From NCBI RefSeq assembly GCF_009469695.1, contig NZ_SSSR01000001.1:186001-250000 (forward strand): DNA of 64,000 bases, read 5' to 3'. The DNA is from Propionivibrio limicola (lineage in GTDB: Bacteria; Pseudomonadota; Gammaproteobacteria; Burkholderiales; Rhodocyclaceae). Within the stretch, counting starts at the first letter, position 1. Every line of letters begins with the position of its first letter. The position numbers and the translations under genes were made by a program. Positions 47,573 through 56,161 of this stretch are shown here, in pieces. The notes below the pieces were generated by a model, which was given only the letters and a program-made list of their open reading frames with translations, was not told the DNA's origin and searched no databases.

Positions 47573-48580
47573 ATGCATCTGAAGAAGAAAATCGGTCTGG
47601 CAGTTGCCGCAGCGTGCTGCATGATGATGGTCGGCGGGGCGCAAGCGGAGATTCGCGAGCATTCCTTCCGTTTCTCGACGACGAACCCGAAAGGCCACCC
47701 GATCCCGGCCGGCGGTGAAAAATTCGGCGAACTGCTCGCCAAGAAGAGCGGCGGCAAGATGACCGTCAAGCAATTCCCGGGCGGCGTGCTCGGCGGCGAC
47801 GTGCAGGTCCTCTCCGCCGTGCAGGGCGGCACCATCGACCTGACCTCGATGAACGCCGGCATCCTGCAGGGCCAGATCAAGGAATTCGCGATCGTCGACC
47901 TGCCCTTCCTCTTCGCCAACGGCAAGGAAGCCGACGCCGTACTCGACGGCCCGGTCGGCCAGAAGATGGCCGCGCTGATGCCGGCCAAGGGCATGATCAA
48001 CCTCGCCTACTTCGACCTTGGCTTCCGCCAGCTGACCAACAGCAAGAAGCCGGTCAAGACGGCAGACGACATCCCCGGTTTGAAGCTGCGCGTCGTCCAG
48101 TCGCCGACCTACATCGACACCTGGACCGCGCTCGGCGCCAACGCCGTCCCGATGCCGATCACCGAGGTCTACACCGGCATGGAACAAAAGATGATCGACG
48201 GCCAGGAGAACCCGTTCTCCGTAATCGAGATCAACAAGTTCTACGAAGTACAAAAGTACCTGACGGTGACCAACCACATGTACAACCCGCAAGCCTTCTT
48301 CATGAGCAAGAAGTCGTGGGACAAGCTCAACGCCGACGAGCAGAAGGTCGTCATGGAAGCGGCCAAGGAAGCCGCCGTCTGGCAACGCCAGTTCTCGCGT
48401 GACTCGCAAGACAAGGCGCTGGCCAACCTGAAGAAGACGATGGAAGTGAGCGAACTGACGCCGGCCGAAGTGGCCAAGCTGCGCGCCAAGGTCAAGCCGG
48501 TGATCGACAAGTACAGCACCACGATCGGCGCCGACTTTACCAAGGAATTCCTCGCCGAGATCGAGAAGGTCCGCAAGTAA
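47573..48580 (+). CDS. TRAP transporter solute-binding protein DctP (copy 2)
   Basis: A 335-residue periplasmic TRAP receptor with a signal peptide ending AQA/EIRE (about residue 25). The core matches DctP: FRFSTTNPKGHPIPAGGEKFGELL, VLGGDVQVLSAVQGG and the ligand region LRVVQSPTYIDTWTALGANAVPMP. It resembles the receptor at 60.2 kb much more than copy 1 (shared GQENPFSVIE and VQKYLTVTNH). AGGAGG lies six bases before the ATG at 47573. A strong terminator follows. No permease genes are nearby. Confidence 0.93.
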   Translation: MHLKKKIGLAVAAACCMMMVGGAQAEIREHSFRFSTTNPKGHPIPAGGEKFGELLAKKSGGKMTVKQFPGGVLGGDVQVLSAVQGGTIDLTSMNAGILQGQIKEFAIVDLPFLFANGKEADAVLDGPVGQKMAALMPAKGMINLAYFDLGFRQLTNSKKPVKTADDIPGLKLRVVQSPTYIDTWTALGANAVPMPITEVYTGMEQKMIDGQENPFSVIEINKFYEVQKYLTVTNHMYNPQAFFMSKKSWDKLNADEQKVVMEAAKEAAVWQRQFSRDSQDKALANLKKTMEVSELTPAEVAKLRAKVKPVIDKYSTTIGADFTKEFLAEIEKVRK

Positions 48581-48617
48581 GCATAATGCGTTCGGCTGAG
48601 TCAGCCCGATAGTTTGG

Positions 48618-48672
48618 GCTCCGGTGACTCTATGCGGCGACCTCCTAGCGCCGCATGCCGGAGCTGTTTTTA
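48618..48672 (+). terminator. intrinsic terminator after DctP copy 2
   Basis: A nested hairpin: GCTCCGG pairs with CCGGAGC around ATGCGGCG and CGCCGCAT, followed by TGTTTTT on the plus strand. It lies about 40 bases after the stop and before the VOC gene. Confidence 0.9.
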
Positions 48673-48727
48673 GACCCGTGACAACCAGATTGGCCTGACC
48701 GGGCTAGAGGAAGAAGAGGAAGCAAAA

Positions 48728-49120
48728 ATGGCCTACACGAAAAAAGCGTACGTCGAACATGTCGCGATCCGCGTCAGGGATATCGACTGGCACATCCGCT
48801 TCTTTCGCGACGTGCTCGGCATGACGGTGAAGGAAGTGCATGGATCGGAAGAAGCACCGATCAGAGCCTGGACGATCGGCGGCATGCAATTCAACCTCGA
48901 TCAGGATTTTCAGCGCCCGGACGGGCTGCTCGATCACATCGGCCTCATGGTCGAGGACCTCGAAGCCGTACTGCGCGAGGCGCAAGGCTGGGGCATCAAG
49001 GAAGGGCCGATGGGGCGCAACTGGCTTCAATTGCCGGAGGGCCTGATGCTCGAGATTAACCAAGCACATGGCAACGCGGTAGCGGAAGCGCTTGCCGTCC
49101 AGCCACAACCGAAACCGTAA
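48728..49120 (+). CDS. VOC (glyoxalase-fold) protein
   Basis: A 130-residue single-domain vicinal-oxygen-chelate protein. Metal ligands fit the family: His11 (VEHVAIR), His70 (LLDHIGLM) and Glu109 (LMLEIN). A metal-dependent isomerase, lyase or dioxygenase-type enzyme is possible. It has few residues beyond the fold, so the reaction cannot be predicted. It begins the run VOC-MaoC-CaiB-AroE-AroQ-citryl-CoA lyase on the plus strand, with 20-base spacing to MaoC. Confidence 0.9.
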   Translation: MAYTKKAYVEHVAIRVRDIDWHIRFFRDVLGMTVKEVHGSEEAPIRAWTIGGMQFNLDQDFQRPDGLLDHIGLMVEDLEAVLREAQGWGIKEGPMGRNWLQLPEGLMLEINQAHGNAVAEALAVQPQPKP

Positions 49121-49140
49121 CGATTTCAAGTGAGACCGCA

Positions 49141-49596
49141 ATGACCAAGAAAGAACTGTATTTCGACGAAATCAAGGTGGGCGACAAAGGCATCAGCCCG
49201 ACCTACACCTTCACCGAAGCACGCATCAACGCCTACGCCGAACTGACCGGTGATTTCACCCCGGTGCACGTCGACGAGGAATACGCGAAAAAGACACCGT
49301 TCGGCACGCGCGTCGCACACGGCCTATTCGGCCTGTCGGTGGCCGACGGCCTGAAGACACAAAGCGAATACTGCTTCCAGCCGGGCATGTCGCTGGGCTG
49401 GGAATGGAGCTTCGTTCTGCCGATCAAAATCGGCGACACGTGTCATATCGAGTTTGTGGTGGCAAGCACGCGCGAGTCGAAAAGCCGCCCGGGCTGGGGC
49501 ATCGTCGTCGTGCCGGTGGAACTCATCAACCAGCGCGGCGAAGTCGTGCAGAAGGGCGAGCATCGCGTCATGGTGCCGTGCCGTCCGAAGGCATAA
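49141..49596 (+). CDS. MaoC-like hotdog-fold hydratase
   Basis: A 151-residue hotdog protein with the hydratase motif (GDFTPVHVD: Asp38, His43), the catalytic pair of MaoC enoyl-CoA hydratases, plus the following HGLFGLSVADGL helix. It would add water to, or remove it from, a CoA thioester. Its neighbours are VOC (20 bases upstream) and a CoA-transferase (20 bases downstream), which suggests that the transferase activates the substrate that MaoC hydrates. Confidence 0.92.
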   Translation: MTKKELYFDEIKVGDKGISPTYTFTEARINAYAELTGDFTPVHVDEEYAKKTPFGTRVAHGLFGLSVADGLKTQSEYCFQPGMSLGWEWSFVLPIKIGDTCHIEFVVASTRESKSRPGWGIVVVPVELINQRGEVVQKGEHRVMVPCRPKA

Positions 49597-49616
49597 GCCA
49601 AAATCAGAAGTCCATC

Positions 49617-50861
49617 ATGAAAACCCAACCTCTTCCGCTATCCGGTATTCGTGTCATCGATTACAGCCACTTTCTGGCCGGCCCCTATGTGTCGCGGTGT
49701 CTGGCGGCGCTCGGCGCCGAAGTAATCAAGGTCGAGCGCCCGACGGAAGGGGAAGCCGGCCGGGCGCATCCCTATTTCATCAAGGGACAGAGCGGCTATT
49801 ACCTGCAGCAGAACATGGGCAAGGAAGGTCTCCGCATCGATATGAAAGACCCGCGCGGTCTCGCGTTGATGCAGAAACTGGTGGCATCCGCCGACATCTT
49901 CGTCGAGAACTACCGGCCGGGAACGCTCAAGAAGCTTGGGCTGGGCTACGAAGAGCTGTCGCAGATCAATCCCGGGCTCATCTACTGCTCCATTTCGGCC
50001 TACGGGCACACCGGGCCGGATTCGCACCGCCCGGGATATGGACTGATTGCGGAAGCCAAGAGCGGCATCATGTCGATGATCGGCTCGTCCGGCGAAGCGC
50101 CGCCGCTTCTGCGCATCGCGCTGGGCGACGTGCATACCGGGGCGAACGCCGTCGGCGCCATCTGCGCCGCGTTATTCGGGCGAGTCAAATCCGGGCGCGG
50201 CCAGCATATCGACATGGCGTTGTACGACAGCCTTGTGTCGATGCACGAGTACGCGGTGCAGTGCTACACGCTGTCCGGCGGCAAGGAAATCCCCGTGCAG
50301 ACGGGGCACGACCTGCCGACATCGACGCTCTACGGTGTGTTCACGGCAACTGACGGCTACGTGGTCATCGCCGCGCAGGTCGATGAGGCCTGGAAACGCT
50401 TCGCCAAGCGGGTGGGCGGCGAGGCCCTGGCGGCCGATCGCCGCCTCCATTCCGCAGCGGGGCGCAACGCGCACCGTCTGAAAATTCTGGCGATCGTGCG
50501 CCCGTGGGTGGCACAGCGCCGCGTCGCCGAGTGTCTGGCAGCGCTGGAGGAAATCGATGTACCCGCCGCCAAGGTGCAGAACATCGAAGAAGTGCTTGCC
50601 GATCCGCAGATCAAAGCGCGCGGCATGCTGGTCGAGCAGGAACATCCGGTGCTCGGGAAGGTGCAGTTGGCCAACCTTCCGTATCACTTCTCCGAATGCG
50701 ATACCACGTTAAAGACAGCGGCTCCGTTGCTGGGCCAGCATAACCGCGCCATTGCCGCCCGTTTGGGCTACAGCTCGTCGGAAATCGATGCACTGGTCCG
50801 CGATGGCGTTTTGTACGCCGAAGCGGCCGTCGCAGAAATCACCGAGAGTGCCACGAAATAA
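49617..50861 (+). CDS. CaiB/BaiF (family III) CoA-transferase
   Basis: A 414-residue family III CoA-transferase. The N-terminal IRVIDYSHFLAGPYVSRCLAALGAEVIKVE is diagnostic, and the catalytic aspartate is Asp171 in ALGDVHTGANA. These enzymes move CoA from one acid to another (for example formyl-CoA:oxalate, carnitine or itaconate types). It starts at 49617, 20 bases after MaoC, and ends 14 bases before aroE. Activation of an organic acid for the MaoC and lyase enzymes in the same run is a reasonable inference. Confidence 0.93.
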   Translation: MKTQPLPLSGIRVIDYSHFLAGPYVSRCLAALGAEVIKVERPTEGEAGRAHPYFIKGQSGYYLQQNMGKEGLRIDMKDPRGLALMQKLVASADIFVENYRPGTLKKLGLGYEELSQINPGLIYCSISAYGHTGPDSHRPGYGLIAEAKSGIMSMIGSSGEAPPLLRIALGDVHTGANAVGAICAALFGRVKSGRGQHIDMALYDSLVSMHEYAVQCYTLSGGKEIPVQTGHDLPTSTLYGVFTATDGYVVIAAQVDEAWKRFAKRVGGEALAADRRLHSAAGRNAHRLKILAIVRPWVAQRRVAECLAALEEIDVPAAKVQNIEEVLADPQIKARGMLVEQEHPVLGKVQLANLPYHFSECDTTLKTAAPLLGQHNRAIAARLGYSSSEIDALVRDGVLYAEAAVAEITESATK

Positions 50862-50875
50862 TTGGAGCTTTGACA

Positions 50876-51712
50876 ATGACTGACAAGTACGCCGTGATCG
50901 GCAACCCCATCGGCCACACCAAGTCGCCGCTGATTCACATGACGTTCGCCGAGCAGACCGGCCAGGACATCGAGTACACGGCCATCGAAGGCTCGCTCGG
51001 CGGCTTCCGCGAAGCGGCCGAGGCGTTCCGCGCGGCCGGCGGCTGCGGCATGAACGTCACCGCGCCGTTCAAGCTCGACGCCTTCGCCTACGCGACCGAC
51101 CTGACCGAACAGGCGCAGCTCGCCGGCGCCGTCAATGCGCTGAAGTTCGCCGACGGCAAGGTGTACGCGCAGAACTTCGACGGCATCGGCCTGACCCGCG
51201 ACATCGTGCATAACCTCGGCTACCCGATGCGCGGCAAGCGCGTCCTGCTGCTCGGCGCCGGTGGGGCCGCGCGCGGCGCGATGCTGCCGTTCCTCAAGGA
51301 GAAGCCCGCCCAGTTGGTGCTGGTCAACCGGACCGTCAGCAAGGCCAAGGAATTGTTCGAGCAATTTTCTCCCTATGCCGGCGATACCGATTTTTCATTC
51401 TGCGCGTATCCCGAACTCGGCGACTTGTCCGTTCAGTTCGACATGGTCATCAACGCCACCTCGGCCAGCCTGCGCGGCGAGTTGCCGCCGGTGCATACCG
51501 GCGTCTTCAAGCCGGGATGTCTGGCCTATGAACTGGCTTACGGCAAGGGGCTGACACCGTTCCTGCGGTTGGCCCAAGGCGCGGGTGCACAAAAACTCGC
51601 CGACGGCGTCGGCATGCTCGTCGAGCAGGCCGCCGAAGCCTTCGAGTGGTGGCGCAGCGTGCGCCCGGAAACCGCACCGATGATTGCCACCCTGACGGTT
51701 CCGCTGGTTTGA
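50876..51712 (+). CDS. aroE: shikimate (or quinate/shikimate) dehydrogenase AroE-like
   Basis: A 278-residue shikimate dehydrogenase. Substrate-binding and catalytic residues are intact: SPLIH near residue 17, Lys66 in VTAPFKLDAF, Asn87 and Asp102 in QNFDGIGL. The NADP loop is GAGGAARGAM with NRT after it, which favours NADP. It interconverts shikimate and 3-dehydroshikimate. The ATG at 50876 has GGAG nine bases upstream. Its place between a CoA-transferase and dehydroquinase suggests a catabolic copy, perhaps one of several in the genome. Confidence 0.92.
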   Translation: MTDKYAVIGNPIGHTKSPLIHMTFAEQTGQDIEYTAIEGSLGGFREAAEAFRAAGGCGMNVTAPFKLDAFAYATDLTEQAQLAGAVNALKFADGKVYAQNFDGIGLTRDIVHNLGYPMRGKRVLLLGAGGAARGAMLPFLKEKPAQLVLVNRTVSKAKELFEQFSPYAGDTDFSFCAYPELGDLSVQFDMVINATSASLRGELPPVHTGVFKPGCLAYELAYGKGLTPFLRLAQGAGAQKLADGVGMLVEQAAEAFEWWRSVRPETAPMIATLTVPLV

Positions 51713-51772
51713 GCGGGACGTTTGAATAGTGTTTCTTGATCGTCTGTTTAATTTTTTCAAAGGAGTGAAATC

Positions 51773-52219
51773 ATGAAAGTTCTGATGCTGCACGGGATCA
51801 ACCACAACATGTTCGGCAAACGCGACCCGAAGCAATACGGCACGATCACGCTCGACGAAATCGACGCCACGCTGCGTGAAGTCGGCGAGGAACTCGGTTG
51901 CGAAATCGAGAGCTTCCAGACCAACGACGAAGGCGCGATGTGCCTGCGCATTCACCAGGGCTTCCTCGACGGTGTCGACGCCGTGCTGATCAACGCCGGC
52001 GCCTGGACGCACTACAGCTACGGCATCCGCGACGCACTGGCCATCCTGACCTGCCCGATCGTCGAACTGCACATGTCGAACATCCATTCCCGCGAGAAGT
52101 TCCGCCACTACTCGTGCTTCGGCGAAATCGTCAATGGCTCGATCTGCGGCTTCGGCGTCGACAGCTACACGCTGGCCCTGCGCGCCGCCGTATCGGCCGC
52201 CAAGGCGAAGAAGGCCTGA
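51773..52219 (+). CDS. aroQ: type II 3-dehydroquinate dehydratase (divergent)
   Basis: A 148-residue type II dehydroquinase, which interconverts 3-dehydroquinate and 3-dehydroshikimate. The catalytic and binding residues are retained: Asn10, Arg17, Tyr22, Asn74, His80, His100, Arg107 and Arg111 (NAGAWTHYS, ELHMSNIHSREKFRH and ICGFGVDSY segments). The opening motif is unusual (LHGINHNMFGKRDP instead of LNGPNLN-LG-R-P), so it belongs to a divergent branch. It follows aroE by 60 bases with its own ribosome site (AAAGGAG). Confidence 0.9.
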   Translation: MKVLMLHGINHNMFGKRDPKQYGTITLDEIDATLREVGEELGCEIESFQTNDEGAMCLRIHQGFLDGVDAVLINAGAWTHYSYGIRDALAILTCPIVELHMSNIHSREKFRHYSCFGEIVNGSICGFGVDSYTLALRAAVSAAKAKKA

Positions 52220-52247
52220 CAGGTCAAAAACGGGGCAGACAAATGCT

Positions 52248-52338
52248 TCACCACCAAGACACCAAGAGCACAAAGATTCACCAAGAAAACAGAGCTTTTA
52301 CTTGGTGCTCTCTTGGTGTCTTGGTGCCTTGGTGGTTC
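52248..52338. repeat. palindromic CACCAAG repeat, copy A
   Basis: The 184 bases between aroQ and the lyase gene contain a long imperfect palindrome. Its left arm is made of CACCAAG-type units, and its right arm of the reverse units CTTGGTG. A second copy with the same ordering lies at 54796-54877. Confidence 0.8.
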
Positions 52339-52403
52339 GCGTTTTTCGCTGTCTGATTACCAGCGTTGTCTTTCCCCTGCTGTTTCAAAAGGAGTTACGC
52401 ATC

Positions 52404-53228
52404 ATGAGTCAAATGACCAATGAAGAAAAAGTGAAGGCGGCGTCGGACTGGTGGTCGACGAGCATCATCGACGTTCAGCGAGGCGCAATCGGTATTCGCG
52501 GCTATGCCATTCAGGATCTGATTGGCAAGGTCAGCTTCCCCGAGATGATCTGGCTGATGTTGAAAGGCGATTTGCCGTCGCGCGCCCAGGCGCAACTCCT
52601 CGAAGCAGCGATGGTTCCCTGCGTTGACCACGGGCCGCAGGCTCCCTCGTGCGCCATCGCCCGCATGGCGGTGACGTGCGGCTTGCCGGTCAATGGCGCC
52701 CTGGCTTCGGCCATCAACGCGCTCGACGACATTCACGGCGGGCCGGCGCAACGGTGCATGGAGATTTACAACGAAATCGATGCCGAAGCCGGGGCGGATG
52801 GCGACCTGCTGGCCGCAACGGCCGCGGTGCTGGCGCGCAGCGAGAAATACATGCCGGGCTTTGGCCACCGCTGGCATCCGATCGACCCGCGCGTCGCGCC
52901 GCTGTTTTCGCTGGTCGACAAGGCCGTTGCCGACGGCACGATCTCCGGTCGCTTCGCCGCCATTGGCCGCGCCGTGGAAGTGGTGCTCAAGGAGAAAAAA
53001 GGCCGCACGATCCCGATGAACATCGACGGCGTCACCGCCGCCATCTTCTGCGAACTCGGCTTCCCGCCCGAACTCGGACGGGGGATTTTCATCCTTGCCC
53101 GGTCGGTCGGCCTCTTAGCGCATGCCTGGGAACAGAAGCAGGCAGGAGTGCGCATCAAGGGGCCGCTGCCGAAGGAAATCCCTTATACCTACACGGGGCC
53201 GGCGCCACGGGAATTGCCCGAACGGTAA
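52404..53228 (+). CDS. citryl-CoA lyase-like protein (citrate synthase fold)
   Basis: A 274-residue short member of the citrate synthase fold, like the citryl-CoA lyases. The catalytic triad is retained: His111 (DDIHGGPAQ), His155 (PGFGHRWH) and Asp208 (NIDGVTAA). It lacks the N-terminal domain of full-length citrate synthase (about 430 residues; one lies at 61.5 kb). It would split a 3-hydroxy-acyl-CoA such as citryl-CoA to acetyl-CoA and an oxo acid, or run in reverse. AAAAGGAG precedes the ATG at 52404. It is the last gene of the run. Confidence 0.88.
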   Translation: MSQMTNEEKVKAASDWWSTSIIDVQRGAIGIRGYAIQDLIGKVSFPEMIWLMLKGDLPSRAQAQLLEAAMVPCVDHGPQAPSCAIARMAVTCGLPVNGALASAINALDDIHGGPAQRCMEIYNEIDAEAGADGDLLAATAAVLARSEKYMPGFGHRWHPIDPRVAPLFSLVDKAVADGTISGRFAAIGRAVEVVLKEKKGRTIPMNIDGVTAAIFCELGFPPELGRGIFILARSVGLLAHAWEQKQAGVRIKGPLPKEIPYTYTGPAPRELPER

Positions 53229-53260
53229 CCGAATCGAGCAACTTAAGGGAACGCTGAAGT

Positions 53261-53334
53261 ATTCGTCACCCCGGCGAAAGCCGGGGTCCAGTTCGTTGAT
53301 TTTGTGGATTCCGGCGTTCGCCGGAATGACGAAT
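53261..53334. repeat. 74-bp two-hairpin repeat with ATTCGTCA ends
   Basis: The element has 8-base terminal inverted repeats (ATTCGTCA and TGACGAAT) and two hairpins, CCCCGGCGAAAGCCGGGG and ATTCCGGCGTTCGCCGGAAT. It lies between the lyase gene and the convergent lpdA gene. The same hairpin core occurs in the 138-bp repeats near 44 and 45.7 kb. Confidence 0.85.
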
Positions 53335-53355
53335 CTGGCCTAAATCAGCACTTCA

Positions 53356-54780
53356 TCAAAAATGCAGCGGCCGCTTGTCGCAGGCCAGCGCGGCTTCGTG
53401 CACAACTTCCGACAGCGTCGGATGGGCATGGCAGATACGGGCGAGATCCTCGCTCGCGGCGCCGAATTCCATGGCGACGACGCCTTCTGAAATCAGCTCG
53501 GAGGCGTTCGCGCCGATGATGTGCACGCCGAGGATGCGGTCGGTCGCCGCATCGGCCAACATCTTGACGAAACCGGTCGTCTCGCCAACGCCGAGCGCCC
53601 GGCCGTTGGCGGCGAACGGAATCTTGCCGACCTTGTAGGCCACACCCTCTTCCTTGAGCTGCTGCTCGGTCTTGCCAACCCAAGCGATTTCGGGGCTGGT
53701 GTAGAGCACCCAAGGGATCGTGTCGAAGTTGCAATGCCCGGCCTGACCGGCCATCAGTTCAGCGACCATCACCGCTTCTTCCATCGCCTTGTGCGCCAGC
53801 ATCGGGCCGCGCACGACGTCGCCGACCGCCCAGACACCCGGCAGGTTGGTGCGGCAGTGGTCGTCAACGGCGATGCGGCCACGTTCGTCGATTTGCAGCC
53901 CGACAGTCTCGGCATTGAGGCCCTCGGTATTCGGCACGCGCCCGATCGAAACGATCAATCGGTCGGCCTCCAGTTGTTTTGCCGCGCCGTCCTTGGCGGT
54001 GTAAGCCACCGAAACGCCCTTCTTGGTCGTCTTGACTTCGCCTATGCTGACGCCGAGTTCGATCGCCAACCCCTGCTTGGCGAACACCTTGGCGGCTTCC
54101 TTGGCGACGTCGGTATCGGCCGCGCCGAGAAAATCAGGCAAGGCTTCGAGGATCGCCACTTCGGCGCCGAGACGGCTCCAGACGCTGCCCATTTCGAGGC
54201 CGATCACACCGGCACCGATGATCGCCAGCTTCTTGGGCACGGCGTCGATGTCGAGCGCCCCAACGTTGTCGCAAACGCGGACGTTGTCGACCGGCACGCC
54301 GGGCAAATGCCGCGCCCGCGAGCCGGTGGCGACGAGGACCTGTTTGGCCTCGACCACCTCCTCGCCCACCTTCACCTGCCAGCCGTTCTCCGTCTGGCCG
54401 ACGAAGGCGCCGTGGCCGTTGAGCAGCGTGACCTTGTTCTTCTTGAACAGCCCCTTGATGCCGGTAGTGAGCTGGCCGACGATCGTGTTCTTGCGCTTGA
54501 CCATCGTCGGCACGTCGATTTTCGGCGTATCAACGAGAATCCCTTGCGCGGCGAAACCATGCGCGGCTTCGGCAAACAGGTGCGAGGTATGGAGCAGCGC
54601 CTTCGACGGGATGCACCCCACGTTCAGACAGGTGCCGCCCAGACGCGGCTCGCCCTTCGGATCAGCATAGGGATTGGACTCGCAACAAGCGACCGAAAAG
54701 CCGAGCTGGGCCGCACGGATAGCACCCACGTAGCCGCCGGGACCACCACCGATGACCAGCACATCAAAATTCTTTGCCAT
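53356..54780 (-). CDS. lpdA: dihydrolipoyl dehydrogenase LpdA (E3)
   Basis: The FAD-dependent E3 subunit that reoxidises lipoyl groups of the 2-oxoglutarate dehydrogenase complex. The protein starts [20 protein letters not shown] and has the redox disulfide [17 protein letters not shown] second nucleotide loop ([13 protein letters not shown]) lies mid-protein, and the closing [15 protein letters not shown] gives the catalytic His/Glu pair. It is 474 residues, the normal length. The ATG at 54780 has AGGAG six bases before it. It is third of sucA-odhB-lpdA, separated from odhB by a palindromic repeat. Confidence 0.97.
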   Translation of the reverse strand: MAKNFDVLVIGGGPGGYVGAIRAAQLGFSVACCESNPYADPKGEPRLGGTCLNVGCIPSKALLHTSHLFAEAAHGFAAQGILVDTPKIDVPTMVKRKNTIVGQLTTGIKGLFKKNKVTLLNGHGAFVGQTENGWQVKVGEEVVEAKQVLVATGSRARHLPGVPVDNVRVCDNVGALDIDAVPKKLAIIGAGVIGLEMGSVWSRLGAEVAILEALPDFLGAADTDVAKEAAKVFAKQGLAIELGVSIGEVKTTKKGVSVAYTAKDGAAKQLEADRLIVSIGRVPNTEGLNAETVGLQIDERGRIAVDDHCRTNLPGVWAVGDVVRGPMLAHKAMEEAVMVAELMAGQAGHCNFDTIPWVLYTSPEIAWVGKTEQQLKEEGVAYKVGKIPFAANGRALGVGETTGFVKMLADAATDRILGVHIIGANASELISEGVVAMEFGAASEDLARICHAHPTLSEVVHEAALACDKRPLHF

Positions 54781-54795
54781 ACAAACTCCTAAATC

Positions 54796-54877
54796 TTCAC
54801 CACCAAGACACCAAGGGCACCAAGATTCACCAAGAAATACTTGGTGCAACTTTGTGTTCTTGGTGCCTTGGTGGTTT
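54796..54877. repeat. palindromic CACCAAG repeat, copy B
   Basis: An imperfect palindrome of CACCAAG units and their reverse complement, with the same order of units as copy A. It sits between odhB and lpdA, which are otherwise one operon. Confidence 0.8.
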
Positions 54878-54889
54878 GCATTTTTTTCA

Positions 54890-56146
54890 TTAAACGCCGA
54901 GCAGCAGACGAGTCGGATCTTCCAGCGCTTCCTTCATGGCGACCAGGCCGAGGACGGCTTCGCGGCCGTCGATGATGCGGTGGTCGTAGGACATCGCCAG
55001 GTAGTTCATCGGGCGGATGACGATCTGGCCGTCTTCGACGACCGGCCGGTCCTTGGTCGCATGCACGCCGAGGATCGCCGATTGCGGCGGGTTGATGATC
55101 GGCGTCGACAGCATCGAGCCGAACACGCCGCCGTTCGAAATCGAGAACGTGCCGCCGGCAAGGTCTTCCATCGACAGCTTGCCGTCCTTGGCCTTCTGCC
55201 CGAATTCAGCGATCTTCTTCTCGATGTCGGCAAAGCTCATCTGGTCGGCATCGCGCAGGATCGGCACGACCAGACCGCGCGGACTGCCGACGGCCACGCC
55301 GATGTCGATATAGCCGTGATAGACGATGTCGTTGCCGTCGACCGAGGCGTTGAGGATCGGGTATTTCTGCAGCGCGGCCACGGCGGCCTTGACGAAGAAG
55401 GCCATGAAGCCGAGGCGCACGCCGTGTGCCTTCTCGAACTTCTCGCCGTACAGCTTGCGCAGCTCCATCACCGGCGCCATGTTGACCTCGTTGAAAGTGG
55501 TCAGGATGGCGTTGGTCGATTGCGACTGGATGAGCCGTTCGGCGACGCGGGCGCGCAGGCGGGACATCGGCACGCGCTGCTCCGGACGGTTGGCCAGCGG
55601 CACGGGCACCGGGGGCGCTGGCGGCAGCGTTGGCGAAACAGCCGCTACCGTCGCCGGAGCAGCAACGGTCGCCGGCGCTGCGGCTGGTTTGACGGCCGCC
55701 AGCGCATCGGCCTTGGTCACCCGCCCGCCGCGACCGGTGCCGGGCACCTCATCCACGGCAATCCCCTTTTCATCGAGGATCTTGCGCGCCGCCGGCATGG
55801 CGACGCCTTTGGCGTCCGGCACAGCCGGAGCAGGTGCTGCACTTGGCTGCGGCGTGGACTTGGCAACCGGCGCCGCAGATTCGGCGCTGGGCGATTCGGT
55901 GGCCGTCGCGTCTGTATCGATGCGGGCGATCACCTCCTCGGCCACGACGGTCGCGCCGTTGGCCTTGATGATTTCAACCAGCACGCCGTTCGCCGGCGCC
56001 GGCAGTTCGAGCACGACCTTGTCGGTTTCGATGTCGATCAGGTTCTCGTTGCGTTTGACGGCCTCGCCAGCTTTCCGGTACCAGGACAGCAGGGTGGCTT
56101 CGGCGATGGACTCCGAGAGTTGGGGAACTTTGACGTCGATCAGCAT
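54890..56146 (-). CDS. odhB: 2-oxoglutarate dehydrogenase E2, dihydrolipoyl succinyltransferase
   Basis: The core acyltransferase of the 2-oxoglutarate dehydrogenase complex. A lipoyl domain occupies residues 1-75 with the modified lysine in [12 protein letters not shown] Pro/Ala linker follows, then the E3-binding domain ([14 protein letters not shown], residues about 120-155), a second linker and the catalytic domain with the HxxxD motif ([13 protein letters not shown]) near the C-terminus. The 418-residue length is usual. It is 15 bases after sucA, and AGGA precedes the ATG at 56146. Confidence 0.97.
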   Translation of the reverse strand: MLIDVKVPQLSESIAEATLLSWYRKAGEAVKRNENLIDIETDKVVLELPAPANGVLVEIIKANGATVVAEEVIARIDTDATATESPSAESAAPVAKSTPQPSAAPAPAVPDAKGVAMPAARKILDEKGIAVDEVPGTGRGGRVTKADALAAVKPAAAPATVAAPATVAAVSPTLPPAPPVPVPLANRPEQRVPMSRLRARVAERLIQSQSTNAILTTFNEVNMAPVMELRKLYGEKFEKAHGVRLGFMAFFVKAAVAALQKYPILNASVDGNDIVYHGYIDIGVAVGSPRGLVVPILRDADQMSFADIEKKIAEFGQKAKDGKLSMEDLAGGTFSISNGGVFGSMLSTPIINPPQSAILGVHATKDRPVVEDGQIVIRPMNYLAMSYDHRIIDGREAVLGLVAMKEALEDPTRLLLGV

Positions 56147-56161
56147 GATCAGTGACTCCGA

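Noticed and set aside
52248-52338. Repeated CACCAAG units as a CRISPR array
   Set aside because: Units are short, clustered without spacers of uniform length and arranged as an inverted repeat; no cas genes are present.
53521-54792. 423-residue plus-strand frame opposite lpdA
   Set aside because: It is a shadow of lpdA, whose redox disulfide and nucleotide loops are intact on the other strand.
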